From assembly GCF_015351235.1 (NCBI RefSeq), contig NZ_JADKSJ010000002.1, positions 186,001 to 250,000 of the forward strand: a stretch of DNA of 64,000 nt, written 5' to 3'. The DNA is from Plantibacter sp. VKM Ac-2880. Lineage in GTDB: Bacteria > Actinomycetota > Actinomycetes > Actinomycetales > Microbacteriaceae. A program made the translations under genes and the position numbers. Positions 33,669 to 42,040 of this stretch are shown piece by piece (position 1 is the stretch's first letter; each line of letters begins with the position of its first letter). Under the pieces are notes generated by a model. It was not told the DNA's origin, searched no databases, and saw nothing but the letters and a program-made list of their open reading frames with translations.

Positions 33669-34529
33669 ATGACGCAGTTCGTCGTCGTCCCCCAGTGGCA
33701 GGGCTCCGGTTCGTCCAGGGCCATGCAGTTGATCGATGGAGCCGAAGCGATCCGCGGAGACCTGCCGGTCGCGGCGACCACGCTCGTCCACGTCCCGGCC
33801 GAGGCCGGCGAAGCCCTCGACACCGGCATCCGGCGCGCCAGTTCGCTGGCGACGACCGCCGGTCTGCAGCGGCAGGCGCTCGCGGGGATCGACGAGCCGG
33901 TCATCACCATCGGCGGGGACTGCGGCGTCGAACTCGCCTCCGTCGGCGAAGCCCTCCGGCGCGACCCCGGGATCGCGGTGGTCTGGTTCGATGCGCACGG
34001 CGACCTCAACACCCCGCTCAGCTCGCCCTCCGGCGCGTTCAGCGGCATGGTCACGCGGGCGCTCACGGGCGAAGGCGCGGCGATGCTGTTACCGGAGGCA
34101 CCGCTCGACCCCGAGCGGCTGGTCCTCGTCGGCGTGCGCGACCTCGACGACGGTGAGCTCGCGCACATCGAAGAGCGCGGCATCCCGATGGTCTCCTCGG
34201 TGATGACGAGCGCGGCCGAGGTCGTCGCGGCCGTCGAGGCGACGGGCGCGGAGCGGGTCTACCTCCACGTGGACGTCGACGTCCTCGACCCCTCCGTCAT
34301 CGCCGGCGTCAGCTCGGCCGTCCCGTTCGGCCTGGAGCTCGGCACCCTGATGGAGTGCATCACCGCCCTCCGCGCCCGCTTCGGCTTCGCCGGTGCCGGC
34401 GTCACCGGCTTCTCCCCGGCCACCCCCGAGGCCGCGTCCGACGACCTCGGCACCATCCTCCGCATCATCGGCGCGGTCAGCCGCGACCCGAACCCGAACC
34501 GCACCAACCCGACAGGAGTCACCCCATGA
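33669..34529 (+). CDS. Arginase/ureohydrolase-fold protein with altered metal ligand
   Basis: 286 residues. The ureohydrolase fold is clear: GGDCGVEL, WFDAHGDLN and HVDVDVLDPS carry the metal-site segments. In arginases and agmatinases the first segment is GGDHS, whose His binds Mn. Here the position is Cys (GGDC), while DAHGD and DVDVLD are intact. It may be an active variant, a binuclear site with a Cys ligand, or a one-metal enzyme; the substrate (arginine, agmatine, other guanidine) is not predicted. ATG 33669 follows AGGAAGG. The stop overlaps the next start by 4 bp. Confidence 0.82.
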   Translation: MTQFVVVPQWQGSGSSRAMQLIDGAEAIRGDLPVAATTLVHVPAEAGEALDTGIRRASSLATTAGLQRQALAGIDEPVITIGGDCGVELASVGEALRRDPGIAVVWFDAHGDLNTPLSSPSGAFSGMVTRALTGEGAAMLLPEAPLDPERLVLVGVRDLDDGELAHIEERGIPMVSSVMTSAAEVVAAVEATGAERVYLHVDVDVLDPSVIAGVSSAVPFGLELGTLMECITALRARFGFAGAGVTGFSPATPEAASDDLGTILRIIGAVSRDPNPNRTNPTGVTP

Positions 34530-35944
34530 GCCGAACCGTCGATCTCGTCGTCATCGGAGCCGGACCCGTCGGCGAGAACGTCGCCGACTACGCCCACCGC
34601 GGCGGGCTCAGCGTGGTCGTCGTCGAGAGCGAACTGGTCGGCGGCGAGTGCTCCTACTGGGCGTGTATGCCCTCGAAGGCGCTCATCCGCTCGGGGGCGG
34701 CCCTCCGAGCCGCGAAGCGCACCGGTGGGTCCATCCCCGAGGACACCGCACTCGACCCGCTGAAGGTCCTCGCGCGCCGCGACTCGTTCACGAGCGACTG
34801 GTCGGACGCCGGTCAGGTCGAGTGGCTCGAGGGGGCCGGCCTCGAGCTGGTCCGTGGGCACGGCCGCCTCACTGGTGAGCGCGAGGTCACCGTGACGGCC
34901 GCCGACGGCACGACGACCGTGCTCTCGGCGACCCACGCCGTCGCTGTCTGCACGGGATCCGCCGCCCTCCTCCCCGACATCGCGGGACTGGCCGAGGTGC
35001 GCCCCTGGACGAGCCGTGAGGCGACCAGCGTGCAGGCCCTGCCGAGCTCCGTCGCGTTCCTCGGGGGCGGGGTCGTGGCCGTCGAACTCGCGACCGCCTA
35101 CCGCTCGCTGGGTGTCGACGTCACCCTCGTCGCGCGCCGCGGTCTGCTTGGCGCAAACGAACCCTTCGCCGGGGAGCTCGTCGAATCGTCCCTCCGGGAG
35201 CTCGGGGTGACGATCGTGCACGCCTCCCCCACCGCCGTGTCGCGGGCTGCCGACGGCGGCGCCGTGACGCTCGACTTCGACGACCACGACGCCGTGACCG
35301 CCGACGAACTCGTCGTGGCCACCGGACGGACGCCGCGGACGGACGATCTCGGACTCGAGACCGTGGGGCTGGAACCGGGCGCGTGGATCGACGTCGACGA
35401 CCAGCTCCGCGTGCCGGGCAGCGACTGGCTGTACGCCGTCGGCGACGTGAACCACCGGGCGCTCCTGACGCACCAGGGCAAGTACCAAGCACGTGCGGCG
35501 GGGGCGGTCATCGCCGCGCGGGCGAACGGCGAGGACGTCGATCCCAGCCCGTGGAGCGACCACGCTGCGACCGCGGACCACCGCGCCGTGCCGCAGGTCG
35601 TCTTCTCCGAGCCAGAGGTCGCCGCCGTCGGGCTGACGGCCAAGCAGGCCGAGCAGGCGGGGATCGACCACCGGGTCGTCGACTACGACCTCGGTGGCAT
35701 CGCAGGCTCGAGCCTCCACGCCGACGGCTACACCGGGCAGGCGAGGATGGTCGTCGACGAGGAGCGCGGCGTGATCGTCGGGATGACCTTCGTGGGCCAG
35801 GACGTGGCCGAACTCGTCCATGCGGCGACCATCGCCGTCGTGGGCGAGGTGCCGCTGCACCGGCTCTGGCACGCCGTGCCGTCCTACCCGACGATGAGCG
35901 AGATCTGGTTGCGGCTCCTCGAGACCTACCGGAGCGGTGCATGA
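34526..35944 (+). CDS. Class I pyridine nucleotide-disulfide oxidoreductase (MerA/Lpd-like)
   Basis: 472 residues, flavoprotein oxidoreductase. The FAD dinucleotide fold VVIGAGPVGENVADYA and redox disulfide GGECSYWACMPSK (C-x4-C) are followed by an NAD(P)-binding GGGVVAVELA (about 175) and LYAVGDVNHRALLTHQGKYQAR. The C-terminal dimer motif is SYPTMSE; the His of HPTxSE found in lipoamide dehydrogenase is Tyr here. A small-thiol or quinone substrate is therefore more likely than lipoamide. ATG 34526 overlaps the upstream stop, and the gene's own stop overlaps the next start, so three genes are translationally coupled. Confidence 0.88.
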   Translation: MSRTVDLVVIGAGPVGENVADYAHRGGLSVVVVESELVGGECSYWACMPSKALIRSGAALRAAKRTGGSIPEDTALDPLKVLARRDSFTSDWSDAGQVEWLEGAGLELVRGHGRLTGEREVTVTAADGTTTVLSATHAVAVCTGSAALLPDIAGLAEVRPWTSREATSVQALPSSVAFLGGGVVAVELATAYRSLGVDVTLVARRGLLGANEPFAGELVESSLRELGVTIVHASPTAVSRAADGGAVTLDFDDHDAVTADELVVATGRTPRTDDLGLETVGLEPGAWIDVDDQLRVPGSDWLYAVGDVNHRALLTHQGKYQARAAGAVIAARANGEDVDPSPWSDHAATADHRAVPQVVFSEPEVAAVGLTAKQAEQAGIDHRVVDYDLGGIAGSSLHADGYTGQARMVVDEERGVIVGMTFVGQDVAELVHAATIAVVGEVPLHRLWHAVPSYPTMSEIWLRLLETYRSGA

Positions 35945-36348
35945 CCGATCGGCCGGGAGACGCGGCGCTGAGCAGGCGGTCAGGAGGACCGTGGCTCGAC
36001 TCGCCCGTGAGCCGCATCGGGTACTGGTACGCCACGCTCACCGGCCTCGTGTGGGGCGCGATCTGGAGCACCGGTCCCGTGGAACGACGAGGCGGGATGA
36101 TCGTCTTCCGCGGCATGCCCTCGTGGACCTTCGGGCGCGGCGGATCCTGCGTCGGTGGGGTGTACCTCACGGACCGGAACGTGTCGACGCGCGTCCTGGA
36201 GCACGAGGCGGTGCACAAGCGTCAGTGGCAGCGCTACGGGATGCTCTTCCCGCTCATGTACGGCATCGCCGGGCGTGACCCGTTGCGGAACCGGTTCGAG
36301 ATCGAAGCCGGCCTCGAGGCCGGCGGATACCTGCCGAAGCGTCGCTGA
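35941..36348 (+). CDS. Small HExxH-motif membrane-associated protein, function unknown
   Basis: 135 residues, overlapping the upstream gene by 4 bp. One weakly hydrophobic segment (IGYWYATLTGLVWGAIW, about 26-42) is followed by a compact domain with RGGMIVFRGMPSWTFGRGGSCVGGVYLT and LEHEAVHKRQWQRYGMLFPLMYGIAGRDPLRNRFEIEAGLEAGGY. HEAVH is a zincin-type motif, and the downstream Glu residues (E in EIEAGLE) could supply a third ligand. I recognise no characterised family. It is probably a metal-binding protein working with the oxidoreductase or the arginase-fold enzyme. Confidence 0.7.
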   Translation: MTDRPGDAALSRRSGGPWLDSPVSRIGYWYATLTGLVWGAIWSTGPVERRGGMIVFRGMPSWTFGRGGSCVGGVYLTDRNVSTRVLEHEAVHKRQWQRYGMLFPLMYGIAGRDPLRNRFEIEAGLEAGGYLPKRR

Positions 36349-36374
36349 GCCACGCGTCGTCACGGCGGAGCCGG

Positions 36375-36830
36375 TCAGTGCGAGGCGCGCTCCTCCGAGC
36401 GGCGACGCAGGCGTGCGTCCATGCCGGCCAGGGTCATGCGGAGGTCGTTCCGGAGTCCCGCGAGGTGCTCCGTCTCGCCGCCGATCCACACGTGGTACTC
36501 GGCCGAGTCATGACCCTCGACGTCGAGCATCTCGCTCGCCCAGGCCCGGGTGGCGCGCGCAGCCGCCTGGCCACGGGCGCACCTCGCGCCGGTTCCCGGC
36601 TCACCGGAACGGGCCGCGCGGACGAGCCAGGTCACGACGACGCGGCCGGGTGACTGCAGGGTGGTGATGGACGCGGCGTCGTCGACCTCGACGAACACCT
36701 GGCCACGGGCGCAGATCGGCAGGAGGGCGAGCACCTCGGACAGCTCTCCGATCGACGACTCGTCGCCCGCCAGCAGCACGTGCCGCGCGTCGGCGACGGC
36801 GAATTCCGCCGGATCCTCGAAATAACTCAC
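36375..36830 (-). CDS. SIP-domain protein (siderophore-interacting type, C-terminal domain only)
   Basis: 151 residues corresponding to the NAD(P)H-binding half of siderophore-interacting ferric reductases: AVADARHVLLAGDESSIGELSEVLALLP, VFVEVDDAASI, VTWLVRAARSG and YHVWIGGETEHLAGLRNDL. The N-terminal FAD-binding barrel of normal SIPs (about 120 residues) is absent, so it either borrows flavin from a partner or is a regulatory or non-catalytic remnant. GTG 36830 has TATACT ending 6 nt upstream, overlapped by an iron-box-like palindrome. It is divergent from an Opp/Dpp-type importer. Confidence 0.82.
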   Translation of the reverse strand: MSYFEDPAEFAVADARHVLLAGDESSIGELSEVLALLPICARGQVFVEVDDAASITTLQSPGRVVVTWLVRAARSGEPGTGARCARGQAAARATRAWASEMLDVEGHDSAEYHVWIGGETEHLAGLRNDLRMTLAGMDARLRRRSEERASH

Positions 36831-36836
36831 GCGATC

Positions 36837-36857
36837 AGTATAGGCATGCCTAAGCTC
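36837..36857. promoter_or_regulatory. IdeR/DtxR-type iron-box candidate overlapping the SIP -10 box
   Basis: The palindrome TAGGCATGCCTA at 36841-36852, extended to TATAGGCATGCCTAAGCTC, resembles the actinobacterial iron-repressor consensus TTAGGxxxGCCTAA. It overlaps the TATACT -10 of the leaderless SIP gene (36837-36842 on the plus strand as AGTATA), so Fe-loaded repressor would block transcription. Confidence 0.6.
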
Positions 36858-37103
36858 ACTTCCGACCCGTCCCAGGTGGATTCCGAGCCGGCGGAGCACA
36901 TCACGATCCGATCACTCTGTGACGCCCGCCGACCACCCGGCTGGCACCCCCTCACCGACCCGGGTACGCTCGCTGGAGCCCCAGCGAAGCGGCTTTTCCG
37001 GACGCGGTCCACTATCCGTCCGGCCGACGCGGGAATCCCCGCTGCCCGGAACCGGTTGTGCGTCTCAGATGCCTGCCACCCTGCATCCCCCGAAAGGACC
37101 ACC
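36858..37103 (+). promoter_or_regulatory. Structured leader upstream of the Opp-type importer
   Basis: A -10 candidate TACGCT at 36965-36970 leaves a leader of about 125 nt with three consecutive hairpins: CGCTGG-agcc-CCAGCG (about 36969-36984), a 7-bp CCGGACG/CGTCCGG stem (about 36998-37023) and GCGGG-aatc-CCCGC. ATGCCTGCC near 37070 slightly resembles the end of a cobalamin box, but the rest of that riboswitch is not recognisable. SD AAAGGA lies 7 nt before ATG 37104. Confidence 0.35.
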
Positions 37104-38612
37104 ATGCGTCATCGTCAGCTGCGTCGTCAGCTCCTCACCGCCGCGATCGCGGTCACCGGCGCCGCGCTCGTCCTCACCGGTTGCGCCGGCCCCGCCGCCA
37201 CACCGACGCCCGACGCCGACGCGAGCCTGCGGGTCGGGCTCGTCCTCGAGCCCTCGGACCTCAACATCCGCACCACCTCGGGCGCCGCGCTCGACCAGAT
37301 CCTCGTCGACAACGTCTACCAGGGGCTCGTCTCGCGCACCGAGGACAACCAGATCGTCGACACGCTCGCGAAGAGCCACGAGATCAGCCCCGACGGCCTC
37401 ACGTACACCTTCGTCCTGCGCGACGGCGTGACCTTCCACGACGGCGCGACGATGACCGCCGCCGACGTGGTGAATTCGATCACCCAGGTGCAGCAGGACC
37501 CGTCCTTCGTCGACAACGTGGCGCTGCAGAAGCTCGCCACGGTCACCGCCGTCGACGACACGACGGTGCAGCTGCAGCTCACCTCCCCCGACTCCAACCT
37601 GCTCTGGACCCTGACCGGTCGTGCGGGACTCGTCCTCCAGTCCGGTGCCGACAACGACCTGTCGACCACCGCGAACGGCACCGGCCCGTTCACGCTGAAG
37701 ACCTGGAAGCAGGGCGACAGCATCACCTTCGAGCGGTACGACGGCTACTGGGGCGATGCCCCGAAGGTCAAAGAGGTCGTCTTCAGCTACATCCCCGACG
37801 CCGCCTCCGCCGTGAACGCGACCCTCGCCGGCGAGCTCGACGTGCAGACCGCGCTCGACGCGAACCTCAAGGACCAGATCACGCGTGCCGACGGGTTCAC
37901 GGTCACCGAGGGCAAGACGACCGACAAGTACACCCTCGCCTTCAACAACCAGCGCGCACCGCTCAACGACCCCCTGGTCCGCCAGGCCCTCCGCACGGCC
38001 ATCGACCACGCGGCCATCGTCGAAGCCGTCGGCGGCGCCGCCGTCGAACAGTACGGGCCGATCCCGGAACTCGACCCCGGGTACGAGAACCTCAAGGAGC
38101 TGGTGGACTACGACCCCGAGCAGGCGAAAGCGCTCCTCGCCCAGGCCGGCCAGGAGAACCTGTCGCTGACGCTCACCATCCCGAGCTTCTACGGCACCTC
38201 CGTCGCCAACGTCCTCGTCTCCGAGTTCAAGGCCATCGGCGTCACCCTCACGGTGAACAGCGTCGAGTTCCCCACCTGGCTGAACGACGTCTACACGAAC
38301 AAGGACTACGACCTCAGCTACGTGAACCACGTCGAGGCACGCGACTTCCAGAACTGGGCGAACCCGAACTACTACTTCGGCTACGACAACGCGCAGGTCC
38401 AGTCGCTCTATGCTGAATCCGTAGCGGCGACCGATCCGGCCGTCGCAGCCCAGAAGCTCAAGGAGGCGGCGTACCTCGTGTCCAAGGACAACGCCGCCGA
38501 CTGGCTCTACACCGCGATCACCCTCACGGTGGTGCGCGACGGCGTGACCGGCTTCCCCGTGGACTCGGTCAACTCGCGCATCAACCTGGCGAAGGTCGCC
38601 GTGACCGGGTGA
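37104..38612 (+). CDS. Opp/Dpp-type ABC transporter substrate-binding lipoprotein
   Basis: 502 residues. A lipoprotein signal LLTAAIAVTGAALVLTGC (lipobox Cys about residue 27) is followed by the SBP family 5 fold: SLRVGLVLEPSDLNIR, LAKSHEISPDGLTYTFVLRDGVTFHDGATMTAADVV, GTGPFTLKTWKQGDSITFERYDGYWG and LAFNNQRAPLNDPLVRQALRTAIDH. Ligands of this family include peptides, nickel, heme and metallophores. The divergent iron-box-controlled SIP gene hints at a metal chelate (inference). First gene of a five-gene transport operon; GTGA overlap with the permease. Confidence 0.92.
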   Translation: MRHRQLRRQLLTAAIAVTGAALVLTGCAGPAATPTPDADASLRVGLVLEPSDLNIRTTSGAALDQILVDNVYQGLVSRTEDNQIVDTLAKSHEISPDGLTYTFVLRDGVTFHDGATMTAADVVNSITQVQQDPSFVDNVALQKLATVTAVDDTTVQLQLTSPDSNLLWTLTGRAGLVLQSGADNDLSTTANGTGPFTLKTWKQGDSITFERYDGYWGDAPKVKEVVFSYIPDAASAVNATLAGELDVQTALDANLKDQITRADGFTVTEGKTTDKYTLAFNNQRAPLNDPLVRQALRTAIDHAAIVEAVGGAAVEQYGPIPELDPGYENLKELVDYDPEQAKALLAQAGQENLSLTLTIPSFYGTSVANVLVSEFKAIGVTLTVNSVEFPTWLNDVYTNKDYDLSYVNHVEARDFQNWANPNYYFGYDNAQVQSLYAESVAATDPAVAAQKLKEAAYLVSKDNAADWLYTAITLTVVRDGVTGFPVDSVNSRINLAKVAVTG

Positions 38613-39568
38613 CCCGGTTCCTCCTGACGAGGCTCGTGCTCCTCCTCGTCGGGCTCCTCGCCGCCAGCGCCCTGATCTTCTTCACCATCAGGGTGCTCCC
38701 GGGCGACGTCGCCCAGGTCATCGCCGGGACCGATGCGACCCCCGAGGCGGTCGCCGCGATCCGCGACCGGTTGGGACTCGGGCAGCCCGTGCTCCTCCAA
38801 TACCTGGACTGGATCGGCGGTCTGCTCCGCGGCGACCTCGGGAACTCCCTCGTCACGGGCACCCCCGTCGCGAGTGAGCTCGCCGAGAAGGCGCAGGTCA
38901 CGGTGCCGCTCGGCCTCATGGCCCTCGTCATCGCCCTCGCGTTCAGTGTGCCGCTCGGCGTGCTGGCGGCGGTGCGACGCACGCGCGCGACCGGCACGAT
39001 CATCTCCTTCGCGTCGCAAGGACTCGCCGCCGTCCCGGTCGTCTGGGCCGGCATGATGCTCGTGCTCCTGTTCGCCGTCGTCCTCGGTTGGTTGCCCGCG
39101 CAGGGCTTCCCCCGCGCCGGCTGGAACGACCCGCTGGCGGCCATCCGTTCCCTCCTCCTCCCGGCCCTCACGATCGGCGTCGTCGAGGGCGCCGTCCTGC
39201 TGCGCTTCGTGCGCTCCGCCGCGCTCGACGCCATCGGCCAGGACTACGTCCGGACCGCGGCCGCCAAGGGGCTGACGCGCTCGCAGGCGCTCGTCCGCCA
39301 CGGGCTGCCGAACGTCGCCCTCTCGGTCGTCACCGTGCTCGGGCTCCAGATCGCCGGTCTCATCGTCGGGAGCGTCATCATCGAACAGCTCTTCACCCTG
39401 CCGGGGATCGGCCGCATGCTCGTCGCGGACGTCGGCAACCGCGACCTCGTGAAGGTCCAGGGTGAGCTCCTCGTGCTCACGGGCGTGGTCCTCGTGATCG
39501 GGGCCGTCGTGGACGTCGTCCATCGGCTGGCCGACCCGCGGCTCCGGGAACGGGAGCGTGCCGCATGA
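38609..39568 (+). CDS. Opp/Dpp-type ABC transporter permease (DppB-like)
   Basis: 319 residues with about six membrane helices. The N-terminal FLLTRLVLLLVGLLAASALIFFTIRVLPGD and RDRLGLGQPVLLQYLDWIGGLLRGDLGNS are typical of the DppB/NikB branch. The EAA loop YVRTAAAKGLTRSQALVRHGLPNVALSV (about residues 212-239) contacts the ATPases. GTG 38609 overlaps the SBP stop, and the stop overlaps the second permease, so the operon is translationally coupled throughout. Confidence 0.93.
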   Translation: MTRFLLTRLVLLLVGLLAASALIFFTIRVLPGDVAQVIAGTDATPEAVAAIRDRLGLGQPVLLQYLDWIGGLLRGDLGNSLVTGTPVASELAEKAQVTVPLGLMALVIALAFSVPLGVLAAVRRTRATGTIISFASQGLAAVPVVWAGMMLVLLFAVVLGWLPAQGFPRAGWNDPLAAIRSLLLPALTIGVVEGAVLLRFVRSAALDAIGQDYVRTAAAKGLTRSQALVRHGLPNVALSVVTVLGLQIAGLIVGSVIIEQLFTLPGIGRMLVADVGNRDLVKVQGELLVLTGVVLVIGAVVDVVHRLADPRLRERERAA

Positions 39569-40476
39569 CCGCGCATCAAGCCGAGCGGTCGCGTCGCTCC
39601 GGTGCGAGCGGGCTCCGCGCCCTCCTGGGCAGCCCCGCCGGGGTGTTCGGTCTCGCGGTCGTCGCCCTGCTCCTCGTGAGCGCCGGCGTCTCCTTCCTCT
39701 GGACGCCGCACGACCCCCAGCTCACCGACCCGTTCTCGAAGTGGCTGTCCCCCTCGCCCAGCCATCTCCTCGGAACGGACGAGGTCGGGCGGGACATCTT
39801 CAGCCTGCTCCTCGTCGGTGCCCGCGTCACCGTGGCCGTGGCGATCGGTTCCGCCGTGGTGTCGACCGTCGTCGGGGTCGCGCTCGCCGCCCTCGGCTCG
39901 TTGACACGGCGGTGGGTGCGGGAGACCGTGGCCGTCCTCATCGACATCCTCATCGCGTTCCCGACGCTGCTCATCGCGATGATGATCGCCTCCGTGTTCG
40001 GCGGCTCACTGTGGGTCGTCGTCTGGGCCGTCGGCATCAGCTTCGGGGTGAACATCGCCCGGGTCACCCGCCCCGAGATCCGCCGCGTCTCGAACAGCGA
40101 GTACGTGCTCGCGGGGAAGGCCGCGGGACTCGGGCCGTTCCGGAACCTCACCCGACACCTCCTCCCGAACGTCGCGCCGGTGTTCATCGTGCAGTTGTCG
40201 TGGTCGATGGCGGTCGCGGTCCTGGCCGAAGCAGGCCTCTCCTACCTCGGGTACGGTGCGCCCTCCAGCGTCCCGTCCTGGGGGCGCATGCTCAGCGAGC
40301 TGCAGACCTACCTCGCCGTGCACCCGCTGTCCGTGCTGTGGCCGGGGCTCGCCATCACGATCACCGTCCTCGGCCTCAACCTCCTGGGGGACGCCCTGCG
40401 CGATGCGACCGACCCGACCCTCGGCCGGCGCGGGCCCGCCTCGACGCCCACCTCACCGCAGGGGGTGACCGCATGA
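39565..40476 (+). CDS. Opp/Dpp-type ABC transporter permease (DppC-like)
   Basis: 303 residues, the DppC/NikC-type partner permease. An N-terminal cytoplasmic stretch (HQAERSRRSGASGLRALLGSP) precedes the first helix. Conserved segments are LGTDEVGRDIFSLLLVGARVTVAVAIG and the EAA loop YVLAGKAAGLGPFRNLTRHLLPNVAPV. The family signature GLSYLGYGAPSSVPSWGRML is present near the C-terminus. It forms the heterodimeric channel with the preceding gene product. Confidence 0.93.
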   Translation: MTAHQAERSRRSGASGLRALLGSPAGVFGLAVVALLLVSAGVSFLWTPHDPQLTDPFSKWLSPSPSHLLGTDEVGRDIFSLLLVGARVTVAVAIGSAVVSTVVGVALAALGSLTRRWVRETVAVLIDILIAFPTLLIAMMIASVFGGSLWVVVWAVGISFGVNIARVTRPEIRRVSNSEYVLAGKAAGLGPFRNLTRHLLPNVAPVFIVQLSWSMAVAVLAEAGLSYLGYGAPSSVPSWGRMLSELQTYLAVHPLSVLWPGLAITITVLGLNLLGDALRDATDPTLGRRGPASTPTSPQGVTA

Positions 40477-41261
40477 GTCTCGACGTCGAAGACCTCGTCA
40501 TCACGCTCGGTGGCCGCCGCGTCGTCGACGGGGTCGGGTTCAGCGTCCCGGACGGTGCCCGGTTCGGCATCATCGGCGAGTCCGGCTCGGGGAAGTCGTT
40601 GACCGCGCTCGCGATCCTCGGCCTCCTCCCCGACGGCGCGACGGTGAGCGGCAGCATCCGGTGGCAGGGCGAGGAGCTCGTCGGCCGCGACGACCGCGAG
40701 CTCGCGAGGATCCGCGGCCGGGAGATCGGCATCGTGTTCCAAGAGCCGCGGACGGCGCTGAATCCGATCCGGACGATCGGCCGGCAGATCGGCGAACCGC
40801 TCCGCATCCACGAGGGGATGTCGAAGCGGGACGCCCTCGCCCGAGCCGTCGACCTTGCCGCCCGGGTGCGGCTGCCGGAGCCCGAGCGCATCGTCCGCCG
40901 ATACCCGCACCAGCTCTCCGGCGGGCAGCGGCAGCGGGTCGCAGCGGCCATCGCCCTCGCCTGCGGTCCGTCGTTGCTCATCGCGGACGAACCGACCACA
41001 GCGCTCGACGTCACGATCCAGTCGGAGATCCTCGGCCTCTTCGAGCGCCTCGTGAGCGAGACGGGGGCGTCGCTCGTCTTCATCACCCACGACCTCGCCG
41101 TCCTCTCCCGGATCGCGAGCGATGCCGTGGTGCTCGCGCAGGGGAAGGTCGTCGAGGCAGGACCCGTCGCGCGCCTGCTGTCGGCCCCGGAGTCACCCGT
41201 GACGCAGCGACTCCTGGCGGCCGCGAAGACGATGAGCTGGAAGGGCGAGGACGATGACTGA
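40473..41261 (+). CDS. Opp/Dpp-type ABC transporter ATPase (DppD-like)
   Basis: 262 residues. Walker A GESGSGKS (about 34-41), the Q-loop in VFQEPRTALNP, signature LSGGQRQR, Walker B LLIADEPTTALD and switch His in FITHDLAVL are all intact. It powers the importer. It lacks the long Cys-containing C-terminal Fe-S extension of classical OppD, ending shortly after the switch region (AKTMSWKGEDDD). It overlaps the upstream and downstream genes by 4-8 bp. Confidence 0.93.
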   Translation: MSLDVEDLVITLGGRRVVDGVGFSVPDGARFGIIGESGSGKSLTALAILGLLPDGATVSGSIRWQGEELVGRDDRELARIRGREIGIVFQEPRTALNPIRTIGRQIGEPLRIHEGMSKRDALARAVDLAARVRLPEPERIVRRYPHQLSGGQRQRVAAAIALACGPSLLIADEPTTALDVTIQSEILGLFERLVSETGASLVFITHDLAVLSRIASDAVVLAQGKVVEAGPVARLLSAPESPVTQRLLAAAKTMSWKGEDDD

Positions 41262-42039
41262 GCCGCTCCTGCGCGCCCAGGGTGTCAGCCGGGTGTACAC
41301 GAACCCGCGGGAATCCCTCTTCCAGCGCCCGAGCCGCACGGTCGCGCTCCACCCGAGCAACCTCGTCGTCGCCCCCGGGGAGGCGGTCGGGATCATCGGT
41401 GAGTCCGGGTCGGGGAAGTCCACGCTCGTGCGACTCCTCCTCGCGCTCGACACCCCGAGCTCGGGCTCGGTCGAGTTCGACGGCCGCCCGGTGAGCACCG
41501 CGGCGAGTGCCCGCAGCCTGCACTGGTTCCGCCGGCAGACCGGTGTCGTGTTCCAGGACCCCTACGCGTCGCTCGATCCGCGGATGCGGGTGGGCCGGAT
41601 CGTCGCCGAACCCCTCGAGGCGCTCGGGATCGACGGTGACCACCGTTCCCGGGTCGGCGAGGTGCTGCGCCTGGTCGGGCTCGAGGCGGACGCCGCCGAC
41701 CGCTTCCCCCACGAGTTCTCGGGTGGTCAACGCCAACGCATCGCCCTCTCGCGCGCGATCGTGCACCGCCCGCGGCTGCTCGTCGGCGACGAACCGCTGA
41801 GCGCGCTCGACGTCACCGTCCGCGCGCAGATCCTCGACCTGCTCGGCGGGCTCCGCCAGGAGCTCGGCCTGGCGATCGTGCTCGTCTCGCACGACATCGG
41901 GGTGGTGCAGCATCTCTGCGACCGGGTCGTCGTCATGCGCGACGGCGCGATCGTCGAGGAGGGTCCCGTGTCGCGGGTCCTCAGTCGGCCCTCGCACCCG
42001 TACACGACCCAGCTCCTCGCCTCGGTCCCCCGCCTCTGA
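41254..42039 (+). CDS. Opp/Dpp-type ABC transporter ATPase (DppF-like)
   Basis: 261 residues, the second ATPase of the importer. Walker A GESGSGKST, the Q-loop VVFQDPYASLDPRMRVG (typical DppF), signature FSGGQRQRIALSRA, Walker B LLVGDEPLSALDV and SHDIGVVQHLCDRVVVM are present. The C-terminus ends YTTQLLASVPRL. The start overlaps the upstream gene by 8 bp. The stop is followed immediately by a degenerate 20-bp tandem repeat ending in a full palindromic repeat copy. Confidence 0.93.
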   Translation: MTEPLLRAQGVSRVYTNPRESLFQRPSRTVALHPSNLVVAPGEAVGIIGESGSGKSTLVRLLLALDTPSSGSVEFDGRPVSTAASARSLHWFRRQTGVVFQDPYASLDPRMRVGRIVAEPLEALGIDGDHRSRVGEVLRLVGLEADAADRFPHEFSGGQRQRIALSRAIVHRPRLLVGDEPLSALDVTVRAQILDLLGGLRQELGLAIVLVSHDIGVVQHLCDRVVVMRDGAIVEEGPVSRVLSRPSHPYTTQLLASVPRL

Positions 42040-42040
42040 C

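Noticed and set aside
37050-37103. Cobalamin riboswitch before the importer
   Set aside because: Only ATGCCTGCC resembles the end of the B12 box. The GGTG and CCCGCxACTG core elements are missing, so I list only an unassigned structured leader.
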